From positions 1 to 64,000 of the forward strand of contig NZ_FQYY01000003.1 of the NCBI RefSeq assembly GCF_900141885.1: DNA of 64,000 nt. The letters run 5' to 3'. Each line of letters opens with the position of its first letter. Within the stretch, counting starts at the first letter, position 1. The translations under genes and the position numbers were made by a program. The notes under the pieces were generated by a model, which was given only the letters and a program-made list of their open reading frames with translations, was not told the origin of the DNA and made no database searches. The DNA comes from Mesonia phycicola. GTDB lineage: Bacteria > Bacteroidota > Bacteroidia > Flavobacteriales > Flavobacteriaceae. This document shows positions 1-8,777 of this stretch, piece after piece.

Positions 1-1443
1 TAATGTTACTCCAGCAGGGTTGTTTACTTCTAAATAATCTACATCAAAACCTTCTCCCGTTAAAGTTTGCGCTGTAGTTCCTGTAAATTGAAGTTCTCCA
101 TCTGTAATTAAGATAGTACCGTGATTATCAAAATCTCCATTTACATCTAAATCAAATCCACTATTAAAAGTAATTTGAGCTCCACTTTCAATAATGAAAT
201 TATCTACTTCTGCTGAAGAAGAATATACAGGAAAAAAATCTGCATCTCCAGAAACTGAAATACTAGCAGTACCATCATTAGGAGGTACAGCATCACACCA
301 GTTAGCCGCATTGGTAGGATCTGTATCTGCACCACCAATCCAAATGTATTCATTTGGATCATTAGCTTGACCATAAGTAGCAGTTAAATCTATAGTTAAA
401 ATAGAATCACCACCTTGAGTCTCCCGCATTCTAATTTCTATTTGGCTATTGGCATCTAAATAACCATCCCAAACATCTAGAGTTGCCACACGGTTATCCC
501 AAGTAGTTTTTTGATATACCGTTACCCCATCTACAATCACCTCAATAGCATCATCATGTCTTAAAATATCTAAATTATAATAACCACAATCAAAACCTTC
601 TCTTCTGTAAACATAAGAGTGTCTGTCATCTGAAATTCCTGTAGTACCAACATAGCCATCAGTTAAAGAAGTAGGACCACTAGCATCAGTAGGATTATCG
701 CTATCAGCCCAAAGGTCTTCCGTATTAAAAGAAACCCCTTTATGATTATAAGAACCGTAATAAGTGTCAAAATTAGCGCCATCATAAACCCCTACCTTCC
801 ATTCAAAATTACCAAAAGAAGTATCTTCTGGAGGTGTAGTTGGGCCAGCAGGAATATTCTCAAAAAGCATTCTACCATAAGATTGGCCTGCACGTTCAGA
901 CCAAATAAATATTATTTCAGAATCTCCATCTAAAGAACCAGACCAAACATTAGCACTAACTGAACAACATCCTGTATTACTCCAGACTAATGTCCCGTCA
1001 ATATAAAGTTTAGCTGCATCATCATTTCCATTTTCACCTGAAGCCCCCTCTATACTAATTTGATAGTCTGTAGCAACAGGAAAACCTTTTCTTTTGTAGA
1101 CTACATTATATGTATCATTACCTGACATTGGACACCCTTGATAAGTTAAAGCTGTACTTGGGTTAGACGAAGTATTAAAACTGTCTGAAGAATCAAAGCT
1201 AATACCACTTGTACCGTAACCTGCATCTATATAATACCCCTGGTAATTAGAGATGGTATCAAATGTTGAGGAGTTATAATCATTAGTACTAGATGAATAA
1301 TCATATGTATGAGCTATCCATTCATTATTCCCAAAATCATTTTGACTATACGTACTACTACTAGTAGGTAAACATTGTGCTATTGAGTTATAACTTAATA
1401 GAAAAAAAAACAAACTAGATAAAAAAAAGTAATTTTTCTTCAT
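1..1443 (-). CDS. Large secreted surface protein, 5' part only
   Basis: The frame is open from an ATG at 1443 to the left edge, giving 481 residues with no stop, so the gene continues outside the window. The N-terminus is a signal peptide (MKKNYFFLSSLFFFLLSYNS, cleaved near IAQC). Two related blocks of about 150 residues follow. Each begins with a FGNxEWxxxxYD-type motif and contains a Y.V.YRR/KGF strand, a DGT/DGV..W motif and a final I.F/I.W/R.R.E strand, resembling PA14-like or carbohydrate-binding jelly rolls. After about residue 385 comes an IWIGG...NW segment and repeated beta strands, as in flavobacterial type IX secretion substrates or adhesins. The gene starts 2 bp after a small PID-CTERM-like protein, so the two are probably co-transcribed. 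Its exact ligand is unknown. The C-terminus, where a sorting domain would lie, is not visible. Confidence 0.8.
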   Translation of the reverse strand, partial: MKKNYFFLSSLFFFLLSYNSIAQCLPTSSSTYSQNDFGNNEWIAHTYDYSSSTNDYNSSTFDTISNYQGYYIDAGYGTSGISFDSSDSFNTSSNPSTALTYQGCPMSGNDTYNVVYKRKGFPVATDYQISIEGASGENGNDDAAKLYIDGTLVWSNTGCCSVSANVWSGSLDGDSEIIFIWSERAGQSYGRMLFENIPAGPTTPPEDTSFGNFEWKVGVYDGANFDTYYGSYNHKGVSFNTEDLWADSDNPTDASGPTSLTDGYVGTTGISDDRHSYVYRREGFDCGYYNLDILRHDDAIEVIVDGVTVYQKTTWDNRVATLDVWDGYLDANSQIEIRMRETQGGDSILTIDLTATYGQANDPNEYIWIGGADTDPTNAANWCDAVPPNDGTASISVSGDADFFPVYSSSAEVDNFIIESGAQITFNSGFDLDVNGDFDNHGTILITDGELQFTGTTAQTLTGEGFDVDYLEVNNPAGVTL

Positions 1444-1445
1444 AA

Positions 1446-1640
1446 CTACTTCTTAATTTTTTTCACCCCATATACACCTCCGGCTAAAAAACCTAAACAA
1501 ACTAATGCATCAATAGGTGCCGCTGGAGTTTCATCATCTACATCATCTCCAAAACCTGGAAGCTGAGCAAATGCAGAAAATGAGCAAGAAAACAATAGTA
1601 TTGTGAATACTAAACTCATTTTTAAATAATTTTTTTTCAT
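1446..1640 (-). CDS. Small PID-CTERM-like surface/anchored protein
   Basis: A 64-residue protein starting at the ATG at 1640; the frame extends 12 bases upstream only to a GTG. It has an N-terminal signal peptide ending near FSAFAQ and a short acidic linker (GFGDDVDDETP). It closes with PAAPIDALVCLGFLAGGVYG and a basic tail, VKKIKK. The PID motif, hydrophobic helix and basic end form the tripartite layout of the PID-CTERM sorting tail seen in many short flavobacterial proteins. Nearly the whole mature protein is the tail, so its function is not evident. It lies 2 bp upstream of the large secreted protein at 1-1443, probably in one transcript. Confidence 0.75.
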   Translation of the reverse strand: MKKNYLKMSLVFTILLFSCSFSAFAQLPGFGDDVDDETPAAPIDALVCLGFLAGGVYGVKKIKK

Positions 1641-1840
1641 AACAATAATCACTTAAATATTTAAAAAAGTAAAAAACAATGTTTGAATTTCTAGCTTTCA
1701 CAAACCAGTACTTTCAAGGTTTTTACGATACAAATCTATTTGGAAAAAAAATAAAGGGGAAAAAATTGAAGCTAAAAATATAATAATTAACAATATCAAT
1801 GTATATCGTCTATTAAATAGGTATTTCACCGAGTTTAGCA

Positions 1841-1870
1841 AAAAAAAGGCCGCAAAATGCGACCCTTTTT
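1841..1870 (-). terminator. Rho-independent terminator of ppiD
   Basis: On the minus strand a run of A pairs with a run of T around GG/CC and CGCA/TGCG arms with an AAA-type loop, and the 3' side is T-rich. It begins about 30 bp past the ppiD stop and would end the coaX-to-ppiD direction transcripts before the small surface-protein operon. Confidence 0.75.
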
Positions 1871-1901
1871 ATATAAAAATTTAAAAATTTTATGCCAATT
1901 T

Positions 1902-3977
1902 CTAGTAGAAATCTGCTCTATTATCTTCTATTTCTGCAGAGCTTTTTAATGCTTCATTTACTCTATTTAATGCATTAGCTGATCTAGATTTGCTTTCTCT
2001 TTCTGCAAAAGTTCTATAAGAGTTAAGTGGAGTAACTTCGTTTTTCTTAACTAACTCTACTAAATAAACTCCTTTTTTTCCAGCAATAGGATCTGTAACT
2101 TTTCCTGGCTCTAAGCTAAAAGCTGCACCTACAACTTCTGGCTCACTAGTAGCTCCTGGTAATGTAGGGTTACTTAAACTTACCGCACTTGCAGATTGAA
2201 TAGAAACGTTTTCACTAGAAGCTACATCTGCCATACTTTTTCCAGCAATTTTCTTCTTTATAATTTCTGCTTGTTTCTCTGCTCTTAATATTGGTGTAAC
2301 TACTGGTGATGCATCTTCTGCAGATTGTACACCTTTACCTTTTCTAGATACTAACTTTACTACCACATAACCAGAATTTAAATCAAATCTTTTTGTAGCA
2401 CCTACTTTAGTATCCTCATTAAACGTCCATTGTACAATAGATCTTTGGTTACCTAATGCAGAATTAATATTTTCTTGCATTGCCTTGATGTTATTTACTG
2501 TTTTTACATCGTAGTTTCCTTCTTTGGCAATAGCATCAAAATCTGCATCTTTAGATTTCATTTCAAAACTTGTAGTCTCTGTATATAAGTTACTAGAGGT
2601 AGTTTCTGAAGCAACAATTTCTTTTGCAATAGTAGCTAACTGAACAGCTTTTTGAAAATTGTTAGCCTCTTCAATCATTACAATATGAAACCCTATTTGA
2701 TTTTCAATTAACTCTACATCACCTTTTTCATTATTGTAAGCAAAATCTTTTACTTCTGGTGTTAAACGAGCGTTAGTGTAACGATTCCACCCTAAATCTC
2801 CTCCTTTGTCTTTAGAGCTTACATCATCTGAAAATTCTGGAGCAAGTTCATCAAACTTAGCTGTATCTGCATTTACTGCAATTAATAGACTATCTGCTAA
2901 TGCTTTTGCTTGCTCTTTTGTTTTAGTGTAATTTCCTTGGTCTATTGCAGAACCTTGGTAAGAAACTAAAATTCTTCTTAGTTTAACAGAATCTGCAATT
3001 TGCTTAACTCCTGTAACCTTAGTATACTTCCAGAAATCATTTTCTTTATACGGACCAAAGTTTTCTCCTTCATTTAAGTTAAAAATTTGATCTGCGTTAG
3101 TAGATGGCAATGCAGATTTAAACTTAAATGTACCGTCATAAGGCATATCTGAATTTTGAGCTACAAACGACTCGTTATTTTCTGCCTCATTAAACTGTGC
3201 TATTATCTCGGTAATCTCTTCTTTAGCTGCATTATCGTCTTCTAATGAAGGTTTTTCTTCAAAATAAACATATTTGATAGCTGTATTTGCTTCTTGCTCA
3301 AAACGAGATTTGTGTTTATTAACGTATTCTTTAATTTCTTCTTTAGAAACTTCTACGTTATCTACAGAAGTATAAGGTACTAATACAAATTTTAAGTCTA
3401 CGCTTTCGTTTTGCATTAAATATGCTTGCTCACCTTCTACTAATGTTGCTCCAACTCCAGCTCTAATCATATTATAATAAATTTGATTTTTTGCTTGAAG
3501 CTCAATTTGCTTTTCCATTAACTTCCACTGCTCATAAGCTTGTGGTGAAGTTACTTTTAAATTAGCTACGTACTCTTCTAAAACAGCTACATCAAATAAA
3601 CCTGCCTCGTTAGTAAAGTTTGGGTTACCTGCATAAACTTGTTTAAGCATGTTGTTAAACTGCTCATCTCCAACTTTAATTCCTGTTTTTTCAATTTGCT
3701 CTTCTAATAAAGATTCTTGCAAGGTTAAATCCCATACTTCATTTACAGCTTGTGTACTAGTAACATTTCTACGGTTACGTTGAAAGTTTTCTACTTTTCT
3801 AGCAAAAGTTTCTCTATCTACATCTTCTCCGTTAATGGTAGCAATTGTATTTTGATTTTTTGCCCCCGTAAAACCTCCGCTTTTAAACAAATCTGCCAAA
3901 ACAAATGAGAATAAGGCTAGAGCTATTATTATAATTAAGAAAAAAGAACGCTGTCTAATTTTATTTAATACTGCCAT
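1902..3977 (-). CDS. ppiD: Peptidylprolyl isomerase, PpiD/SurA type
   Basis: A periplasmic folding factor anchored by one N-terminal membrane helix (about residues 11-29, FFLIIIIALALFSFVLADLF). A SurA/PpiD-type helical chaperone domain follows (about 40-220). A parvulin (PPIC) domain starts near VKLRRILVSYQG (about 335) and runs through GGDLGW and GFHIVMIEE (about 435). A second, less conserved C-terminal half includes PGATSEPEVVGAAFSLEPGK, resembling a degenerate rotamase repeat. The length of 691 residues is normal for flavobacterial PpiD-like proteins. It is separated by 85 bp from the CNNM/CBS gene upstream and followed by a terminator. Envelope neighbours (lptC, TPR protein) fit a role in outer-membrane protein folding. 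Confidence 0.88.
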   Translation of the reverse strand: MAVLNKIRQRSFFLIIIIALALFSFVLADLFKSGGFTGAKNQNTIATINGEDVDRETFARKVENFQRNRRNVTSTQAVNEVWDLTLQESLLEEQIEKTGIKVGDEQFNNMLKQVYAGNPNFTNEAGLFDVAVLEEYVANLKVTSPQAYEQWKLMEKQIELQAKNQIYYNMIRAGVGATLVEGEQAYLMQNESVDLKFVLVPYTSVDNVEVSKEEIKEYVNKHKSRFEQEANTAIKYVYFEEKPSLEDDNAAKEEITEIIAQFNEAENNESFVAQNSDMPYDGTFKFKSALPSTNADQIFNLNEGENFGPYKENDFWKYTKVTGVKQIADSVKLRRILVSYQGSAIDQGNYTKTKEQAKALADSLLIAVNADTAKFDELAPEFSDDVSSKDKGGDLGWNRYTNARLTPEVKDFAYNNEKGDVELIENQIGFHIVMIEEANNFQKAVQLATIAKEIVASETTSSNLYTETTSFEMKSKDADFDAIAKEGNYDVKTVNNIKAMQENINSALGNQRSIVQWTFNEDTKVGATKRFDLNSGYVVVKLVSRKGKGVQSAEDASPVVTPILRAEKQAEIIKKKIAGKSMADVASSENVSIQSASAVSLSNPTLPGATSEPEVVGAAFSLEPGKVTDPIAGKKGVYLVELVKKNEVTPLNSYRTFAERESKSRSANALNRVNEALKSSAEIEDNRADFY

Positions 3978-4062
3978 TTTATGTGATTTTTAACTCAATA
4001 GTGGGCGAAAATAAGATATTTATGTATATTATAAAATATATATTACTTAAAAAGTAAATGTT

Positions 4063-5352
4063 TTAATCTTCTTGCAATATCTCTAACTCTACCAACTCTA
4101 TTTTGGTGTTAGAAACTTCTACAATTGTGATTCTAAATTGTTCTATATAAACAGTACCGCCTTGCTCTGGAATTTCTTCTGTATGATTAACAATCCAGCC
4201 TCCTAAGGTTTCATAATTCTCTTCTTCTGGTAAGTTTAATTTGTAGGTTTCATTAATATAATCTACCTCCATTCTGGCAGAAAACTTATATTTATTTTCT
4301 GAGAATTGCTCTTCTATAAGAACTACAGAGTCATGCTCATCTTCAATTTCACCAAACAGCTCTTCTACAATATCTTCTACTGTTAACATACCGCTAGTAC
4401 CCCCATACTCATCAATTACCACGGCTATACTTTTTCTTTTTTTTATTAAAACGTTTAAAACATCTTTTACCAGCATTGTTTCAGGAATATACAATACCGA
4501 CATTAAAACAGATTGAAGATCTTTTGGGTTTTTAAAAAGCTCAAAACTATGTATATAACCTATAATATCATCGTTAGTTTCTCTATATACTAAGATTTTT
4601 GAGAGCCCGGTTTCTGTGAAAATCTTGGTTAAATTTTTTGGTGATTCTGATATATCTACCGAAATAATTTCATTTCTAGGTATCATTACTTCACGAGTTT
4701 TAACTTCTGAAAACTCTAAAGCATTTTTAAAAATTTGTATCTCAGAGTCTACCTCATCATCATCTTCTGCCGTTTCCATTTGCTCTGTAATATAATTACC
4801 TAACTCTACCTTGCTAAAAGCCAATTGCACTTCATCTCCATCGGTTTTAAAGAATAATTTTAAAACTAAGTCTGAAATCCAAATAACAAAAGAAGAAATA
4901 AATGTGAAAAAGATGTAGAAAAAATACGCAGGCAATGCAAAAAGCTTAAGCATAGAGTTTGCATAAATTTGAAAAAACACCTTCGGAAGAAATTCTGCGG
5001 TAAATAATATTACAATCGTAGAAATTAATGTTTGTGTAATTATTAAACCATCAGTAATCCAATAATTAAAAAAAGCTGTGTCAAAAGGCCCCATTTGAGA
5101 GAGCCAATTTACCAGTAAATCTCCCATATAAAAACCATAGATAACCAAAGCTATATTATTACCCACTAACATTGTGGCAATAAACTTAGAAGGCTTTTTG
5201 GTTAATCTATCTAATATTTTAGCTAGAAAACCATCTTGCTTCTTTTCTATTTCTATATGAATTTTATTAGAAGAAACGTAAGCAATCTCCATACCTGAAA
5301 AAAATGCAGATAATATTAGAGAGCTTATAATAATTATTATTTCTGTATGCAT
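4063..5352 (-). CDS. Hemolysin-family CNNM/CBS/CorC membrane protein
   Basis: 429 residues. A DUF21/CNNM membrane region with about four hydrophobic segments covers residues 1-150. A tandem CBS pair spans about 205-330; it begins REVMIPR and includes VVIDEYGGTSGMLTVEDIVE, the typical second CBS motif. A CorC_HlyC domain ends the protein (about 345-425). The family is linked to divalent cation efflux or homeostasis. The flavobacterial gliding protein GldE belongs to the same family, but the gldE context (gldD beside it) is not seen, so I do not use that name. The start ATG shares one base with the stop of the upstream small gene (TAATG), indicating translational coupling. Confidence 0.85.
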   Translation of the reverse strand: MHTEIIIIISSLILSAFFSGMEIAYVSSNKIHIEIEKKQDGFLAKILDRLTKKPSKFIATMLVGNNIALVIYGFYMGDLLVNWLSQMGPFDTAFFNYWITDGLIITQTLISTIVILFTAEFLPKVFFQIYANSMLKLFALPAYFFYIFFTFISSFVIWISDLVLKLFFKTDGDEVQLAFSKVELGNYITEQMETAEDDDEVDSEIQIFKNALEFSEVKTREVMIPRNEIISVDISESPKNLTKIFTETGLSKILVYRETNDDIIGYIHSFELFKNPKDLQSVLMSVLYIPETMLVKDVLNVLIKKRKSIAVVIDEYGGTSGMLTVEDIVEELFGEIEDEHDSVVLIEEQFSENKYKFSARMEVDYINETYKLNLPEEENYETLGGWIVNHTEEIPEQGGTVYIEQFRITIVEVSNTKIELVELEILQED

Positions 5353-5543
5353 TAGCCGTTATTGCGATCTTCTATTTTTTTTCTAAACCTGCGTTTAAAG
5401 AAAAACATAAATACAGCTACTGCGCCTAAAAATAGGCATAAATAAGATCTATCTGAAGACTCTCCCCATACGCGGTAGGCTTCAAACAAAAACAGTACTG
5501 CAAATACTAAATAAGCGTATTCAAAATATTTAAAAAACTTCAT
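5352..5543 (-). CDS. Small two-helix membrane protein
   Basis: 63 residues with two hydrophobic segments (YAYLVFAVLFLFEAYRVW and YLCLFLGAVAVFMFFF), ending in a strongly basic tail, KRRFRKKIEDRNNG. It overlaps by one base both the lptC stop upstream and the CNNM/CBS start downstream, so it is a real and tightly coupled gene. Small proteins of this kind sit between lptC and the hemolysin-family gene in related flavobacteria. No function is known to me. Confidence 0.8.
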   Translation of the reverse strand: MKFFKYFEYAYLVFAVLFLFEAYRVWGESSDRSYLCLFLGAVAVFMFFFKRRFRKKIEDRNNG

Positions 5544-6109
5544 TATTTTTTAGATTCGTCTAGGTATTGCACTCCCACATTTGAGCGTGAAATGAATTTA
5601 TCAAAATTTTCGTTAGCATCAAAACCTTCTCCATCATTTAATGCTCCATTATTCATCTTTATATTGTATTTCTTATCAGAAAAAAGCCAACTTCTTGCTT
5701 GGTCCCAATATAATTGCTCTGCGTTTAAAACAGTAGTATCACTAGTAACTATTTTTACATTTCCGCGCAAATCAATTAAATCTGTTTGGCTATACACAAT
5801 ACCATAATCTGCCACTATCGTAGTTTTTTCTTGTTTTTCGTTAAAAAAATCTACTTCTACCCCATTAGGAAACTCTCTATAAGCAAACTGTTGGTTTGTA
5901 AAATCTAGCATTTTAGGGCTTCTTAAATTAGCCTTTACTTTACCGCTATCTGTGTAAAAAAGATTTACATTTTCTCCTACTGTTTGTGGCGTAGGATGAT
6001 CTCCATCAAACTTTCTTGCCTCTGATAGTCCGTTTTGACATGAAAAAAGCATTGTCACTAATAAAATAGCGACAATGCTTTTTAAAATATGATGATATGT
6101 TACACTCAT
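5543..6109 (-). CDS. lptC: LPS export ABC transporter periplasmic protein LptC
   Basis: 188 residues with a lipoprotein signal ending in the lipobox LFSC (Cys24). The body has the beta-jellyroll pattern of LptC: LFYTDSGKVKANLRSPKMLDF, GVEVDFF, TTIVADYGIVYSQTDLIDLR, GNVKIVTSDTTVLNAEQLYW. It would bridge LPS from the inner-membrane LptBFG transporter to LptA. In Bacteroidota LptC is often predicted as a lipoprotein rather than single-pass protein, which is what is seen here. It follows the TPR gene by 10 bp and overlaps the next small gene by one base. Confidence 0.85.
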   Translation of the reverse strand: MSVTYHHILKSIVAILLVTMLFSCQNGLSEARKFDGDHPTPQTVGENVNLFYTDSGKVKANLRSPKMLDFTNQQFAYREFPNGVEVDFFNEKQEKTTIVADYGIVYSQTDLIDLRGNVKIVTSDTTVLNAEQLYWDQARSWLFSDKKYNIKMNNGALNDGEGFDANENFDKFISRSNVGVQYLDESKK

Positions 6110-6119
6110 AAAGTATTTA

Positions 6120-7493
6120 CTAATTAGCAGGAACTCTTACGCTCTCACCAATCCAACAACTAAATGATATAGAGTCTCCTGGTTTGTAATCTGATGTAAA
6201 TATATCTTGTTTTTGCGGAGCAGTACCTCTATAAGAAGCTGCTGTTTGGTTTGCATTAGATTTTAATGACGGATCTACTTTACCTGCTCTATCTGCGTAC
6301 TCTGCAGCTAACCAATAAACGGCTCTCTTTTCAAAAGATGTTTCACCACAGTTATTTGCACTTCCTGCATACATTGCTGCAATTTTTAAGTAAGCAATCC
6401 CTAATGATGGCTGAAACTTTAATGCTTTTCTGTAAAAACTTCTTGCATTAGAGAAACTTCCTTTTGCTTTATATTTATTAGCAATAGTGTAATATACTTT
6501 TGCTTTTGCTAAAGGCTCACTTTCTAACTCTGCAGATTGATTATAGTATTCTAAAGCTTTAGAAGAGTTACCATCTTTATCTGCTAACTGACCTAAGTAA
6601 AATGCTGTTTTTGCTGATGGCTCTGCAGTATGTAAAGCTTCTACCAATTGGAAAAATAACGGATCGTCACACTCTTTAGCAGAAAGTCTTCTTGCAGCTC
6701 TTTTTAACCATTCTGTATCTGTTTTCTTCTCTTCAAAATCTTTTTGGAACAATGGAACAAGGTTTTCACAATCTGCTTTCTCCCCTAACATACCATTAAT
6801 GGCTCCTTTAATTTTCATAAAGTTAGTTAAGTATATTTCAGAATTACCTAAAACTCTTTTTTCATTAGAAGTTAATTCTTCTCCAGCTTCTTGCTTCTCA
6901 ATTAACTTTTCTGCCTCTTCTGCACGAATTACTTCTTGACTTTCTATCTTCTGAATTAACTCATCGTATTTAGTAAATACGTCTTGAAGATCTTTTTTAC
7001 CGTCTTCTTGTAAATCTACTAATACATTAAAGTATGCATATAATGCTTTTGGGTTATTAAAAGATTCTTTATCTATTTCCCAAGCTTTATCAAAAGCAGC
7101 GTATTGCTCTTCTTTACTTCCTAATTTGTTATCAAACATTGTTTGAGCAATATCTGAATACACTCCTCCTTTTGGAGTTTTTTCAGGGAAATTCTCTAAT
7201 CTTAGCTCATAATTTTTAATTAAATCTTGAGCGTATTGCTTTTTTAAAGCCTCATTATCTTTAGCATCAAGTATTAATTGAGTATACATACGCTTACCAT
7301 ATTGATAAACTGCTAAATTAATTTTAGGGCAATTTTCTATAAGAACTTTATATTCTGGCAATGCAGATTTATAATCCTTAATTTTAGCACTCTGAGAAAA
7401 TAAATTTAAAGTTGTATTACAGTCTACTTCTTGAGCATTTAAGCCGAAGCTAAAAAAAACAGCAACTAGTAAAGCTAACAATTTGGTTTTCAT
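6120..7493 (-). CDS. Secreted tetratricopeptide-repeat protein
   Basis: 457 residues with a signal peptide (MKTKLLALLVAVFFSFGLNA, cleaved near AQE). TPR-like helical pairs are clearest at about 290-380 (TAFYLGQLADKDGNSSKALE, YYTIANKYKAKGSFSNARSF, IAYLKIAAMYAGSANNCGET). A long charged helical stretch lies at about 160-230. It is likely a periplasmic scaffold or assembly factor. It precedes lptC by 10 bp in the order common to flavobacteria, which suggests an envelope role; this is inference. Confidence 0.8.
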   Translation of the reverse strand: MKTKLLALLVAVFFSFGLNAQEVDCNTTLNLFSQSAKIKDYKSALPEYKVLIENCPKINLAVYQYGKRMYTQLILDAKDNEALKKQYAQDLIKNYELRLENFPEKTPKGGVYSDIAQTMFDNKLGSKEEQYAAFDKAWEIDKESFNNPKALYAYFNVLVDLQEDGKKDLQDVFTKYDELIQKIESQEVIRAEEAEKLIEKQEAGEELTSNEKRVLGNSEIYLTNFMKIKGAINGMLGEKADCENLVPLFQKDFEEKKTDTEWLKRAARRLSAKECDDPLFFQLVEALHTAEPSAKTAFYLGQLADKDGNSSKALEYYNQSAELESEPLAKAKVYYTIANKYKAKGSFSNARSFYRKALKFQPSLGIAYLKIAAMYAGSANNCGETSFEKRAVYWLAAEYADRAGKVDPSLKSNANQTAASYRGTAPQKQDIFTSDYKPGDSISFSCWIGESVRVPAN

Positions 7494-7546
7494 AGTTGAT
7501 TTATTATATAAATATTAATTAATTTTTAATTTGAATGGCTTGCTGG

Positions 7547-7554
7547 CAAACTTA
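7547..7554 (-). promoter_or_regulatory. Candidate -7 box for the TPR-lptC-ppiD operon
   Basis: On the minus strand the sequence is TAAGTTTG, a match to the Bacteroidota TAnnTTTG box, about 54 bp ahead of the TPR gene start. No correctly spaced -33 TTG is seen, so the call is weak. Confidence 0.35.
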
Positions 7555-7694
7555 TAGAAAAACTACCAAAGTCTTATTATAGGCACTTTTAATTTGTACG
7601 CACATATTATACTCTATACCAAAACGTGTGCCAAACCCCAGAAACACACTACAACACAAATGCATTGCAACTAATAGTTAGGCTACATATCTAG

Positions 7695-8426
7695 CTATTT
7701 ATTAAATTCTAGAATTTGATTTAACCCCTCTATTAAAAAATTTGAGGAGGCAAATATGCTATTTTTTACGTTCTTAGACAAAACTTGACTATCGCCACCA
7801 GTTAAAATAATTGTTAAATCTTCATAAACATCTTTATACTCTTCAATAAAACCGTCTATTTCTAACGATGTTGCTTTTAATACGCCAATTTGCATACATT
7901 GTTGTGTATTCTTTCCTAAAATTTTATTTTCAATATCCATATTAAGCTCCACCAAAGGTAATTTGCCCGTATATTGATGCATTGCCTTTGCTCTCATTTT
8001 TATCCCTGGAGATATTGCTCCACCTAAATACTCTTTGGTTTTGTTTAAAAAATCATACGTTATACAAGTACCAGCGTCTATTACTAACACATTTTTATTT
8101 GGGAAATTATATGCTGCACTCGCCACAAGCGCTATTCTATCTATCCCTAAAGTATTTGGTGTTAAATATCGATTAGAAAAGAAAACAGGAGTTGCGGAAG
8201 TAAGCTTGATAAAACAGGTTTTTTGCTGAAGAATTTTTTCCCAAGTTAGCGGATGTTCTTGCACACTTGATAGTATAGAATGACTAATTTTTGGGTAAGT
8301 TTTAAAAAAATAATTAATTTTTTTTTCAAATAGATTTTGTTCCATAGAATCTACTTCGATTAGCTTATCATTTTGAAAAACAGCAACCTTAACTAAGGTA
8401 TTCCCTATATCTACAATTAAATTCAT
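7695..8426 (-). CDS. coaX: Type III pantothenate kinase
   Basis: Catalyses ATP-dependent phosphorylation of pantothenate, the first step of CoA synthesis, in the cytoplasm. The start is the ATG at 8426 giving MNLIVDIGNTLVKVAVF, which carries the family's DxGNT phosphate motif at the N-terminus; the frame runs 29 codons further upstream but would run up to the tRNA. Other motifs are LGIDRIALVASA (about residue 90) and VLVIDAGTCITYDF (about 110-125), with an LTGGDS motif near the C-terminus. 243 residues is normal. It is the first gene of the block ending at ppiD, and a TAnnTTTG-type box lies 18 bp upstream. Confidence 0.92.
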   Translation of the reverse strand: MNLIVDIGNTLVKVAVFQNDKLIEVDSMEQNLFEKKINYFFKTYPKISHSILSSVQEHPLTWEKILQQKTCFIKLTSATPVFFSNRYLTPNTLGIDRIALVASAAYNFPNKNVLVIDAGTCITYDFLNKTKEYLGGAISPGIKMRAKAMHQYTGKLPLVELNMDIENKILGKNTQQCMQIGVLKATSLEIDGFIEEYKDVYEDLTIILTGGDSQVLSKNVKNSIFASSNFLIEGLNQILEFNK

Positions 8427-8443
8427 TCTTCTATTTTGTTTTT

Positions 8444-8451
8444 CAAATATA
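8444..8451 (-). promoter_or_regulatory. Candidate -7 box of coaX
   Basis: TATATTTG on the minus strand, 18 bp ahead of the coaX ATG, matches TAnnTTTG. A -33 TTG at the usual spacing is not found. Confidence 0.4.
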
Positions 8452-8476
8452 CATAAAAACATTTTTTTTGCTTTTT

Positions 8477-8510
8477 TTGTTGTGAGATTGTAAGAAAGAA
8501 TATATATTTG
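8477..8510 (+). promoter_or_regulatory. Promoter of tRNA-Phe
   Basis: A TTG at 8480-8482 (inside TTTGTTG) and TATATTTG at 8503-8510 are separated by 20 bp, matching the Bacteroidota TTG / TAnnTTTG promoter. The predicted transcript would start near 8515, about 10 bp before the tRNA. Confidence 0.7.
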
Positions 8511-8526
8511 CAACCGCTAACGCGAT

Positions 8527-8602
8527 GGTGCCTTAGCTCAGTTGGTAGAGCAAAGGACTGAAAATCCTTGTGTCCCTGGTTCGATTCCTGGAGGCACCAC
8601 CA
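8527..8602 (+). tRNA. tRNA-Phe (GAA)
   Basis: A complete 76-nt cloverleaf. The acceptor stem is GGTGCCT/AGGCACC, the D-loop contains AGCTCAGTTGGTAGAGC, and the anticodon stem AAGGA/TCCTT holds the loop CTGAAAA with anticodon GAA. The T arm contains GGTTCGATTCC. Discriminator A is at 8599 and CCA (8600-8602) is encoded. The last 15 nt (8588-8602) are repeated at 28864-28878, marking the gene as the insertion site of the element to its right. The tRNA remains intact. Confidence 0.97.
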
Positions 8603-8638
8603 TAAAAACCTCAACTTTTAGTTGAGGTTTTTTGTTTT
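8588..8638 (+). repeat. attL: tRNA 3' end plus terminator
   Basis: 37 bp (8588-8624) match 28864-28900 exactly, then one mismatch (A at 8625 against G at 28901), then 13 further identical bases. It contains the last 15 nt of tRNA-Phe with CCA and a hairpin (CCTCAAC...GTTGAGG) followed by a T-run. Confidence 0.93.
8605..8638 (+). terminator. tRNA-Phe terminator
   Basis: The stem AACCTCAAC/GTTGAGGTT with a TTTTA-type loop and a following T-run lies directly after the tRNA. It is inside the att repeat, so it was supplied by the element on integration. Confidence 0.85.
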
Positions 8639-8702
8639 AAGCCTCATTACACTTGACTTTCGAAGGTTTTTTACAAATATTTAATATTAGCTTTTTTCAA
8701 TT

Positions 8703-8725
8703 AGGGTGCAACATAGGGTGCAACA
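8703..8725 (+). repeat. Left paired arm-type sites
   Basis: Two copies of AGGGTGCAACA at 8703-8713 and 8715-8725, a 12-bp period. A similar pair (AGGGTGTTACA) lies at 28714-28736 inside the right end, in the same orientation. Position and pairing suggest integrase or excisionase arm-binding sites. Confidence 0.65.
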
Positions 8726-8726
8726 A

Positions 8727-8755
8727 AAAAACCGTTACTAAAAGCAACGGTTTTT
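8727..8755 (-). terminator. Terminator after the DUF6266-like gene
   Basis: The stem AAAAACCGTT/AACGGTTTTT with a 9-nt loop lies 22 bp past the stop at 8778. On the minus strand it ends in a T-run and would end transcription of the element's leftmost gene. Confidence 0.75.
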
Positions 8756-8777
8756 GAAAAATGTATACCTAAATATT

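Noticed and set aside
4063-5352. Naming the CNNM/CBS gene gldE
   Set aside because: GldE belongs to the same family, but no gldD or other gliding gene is adjacent, so the name is not supported.
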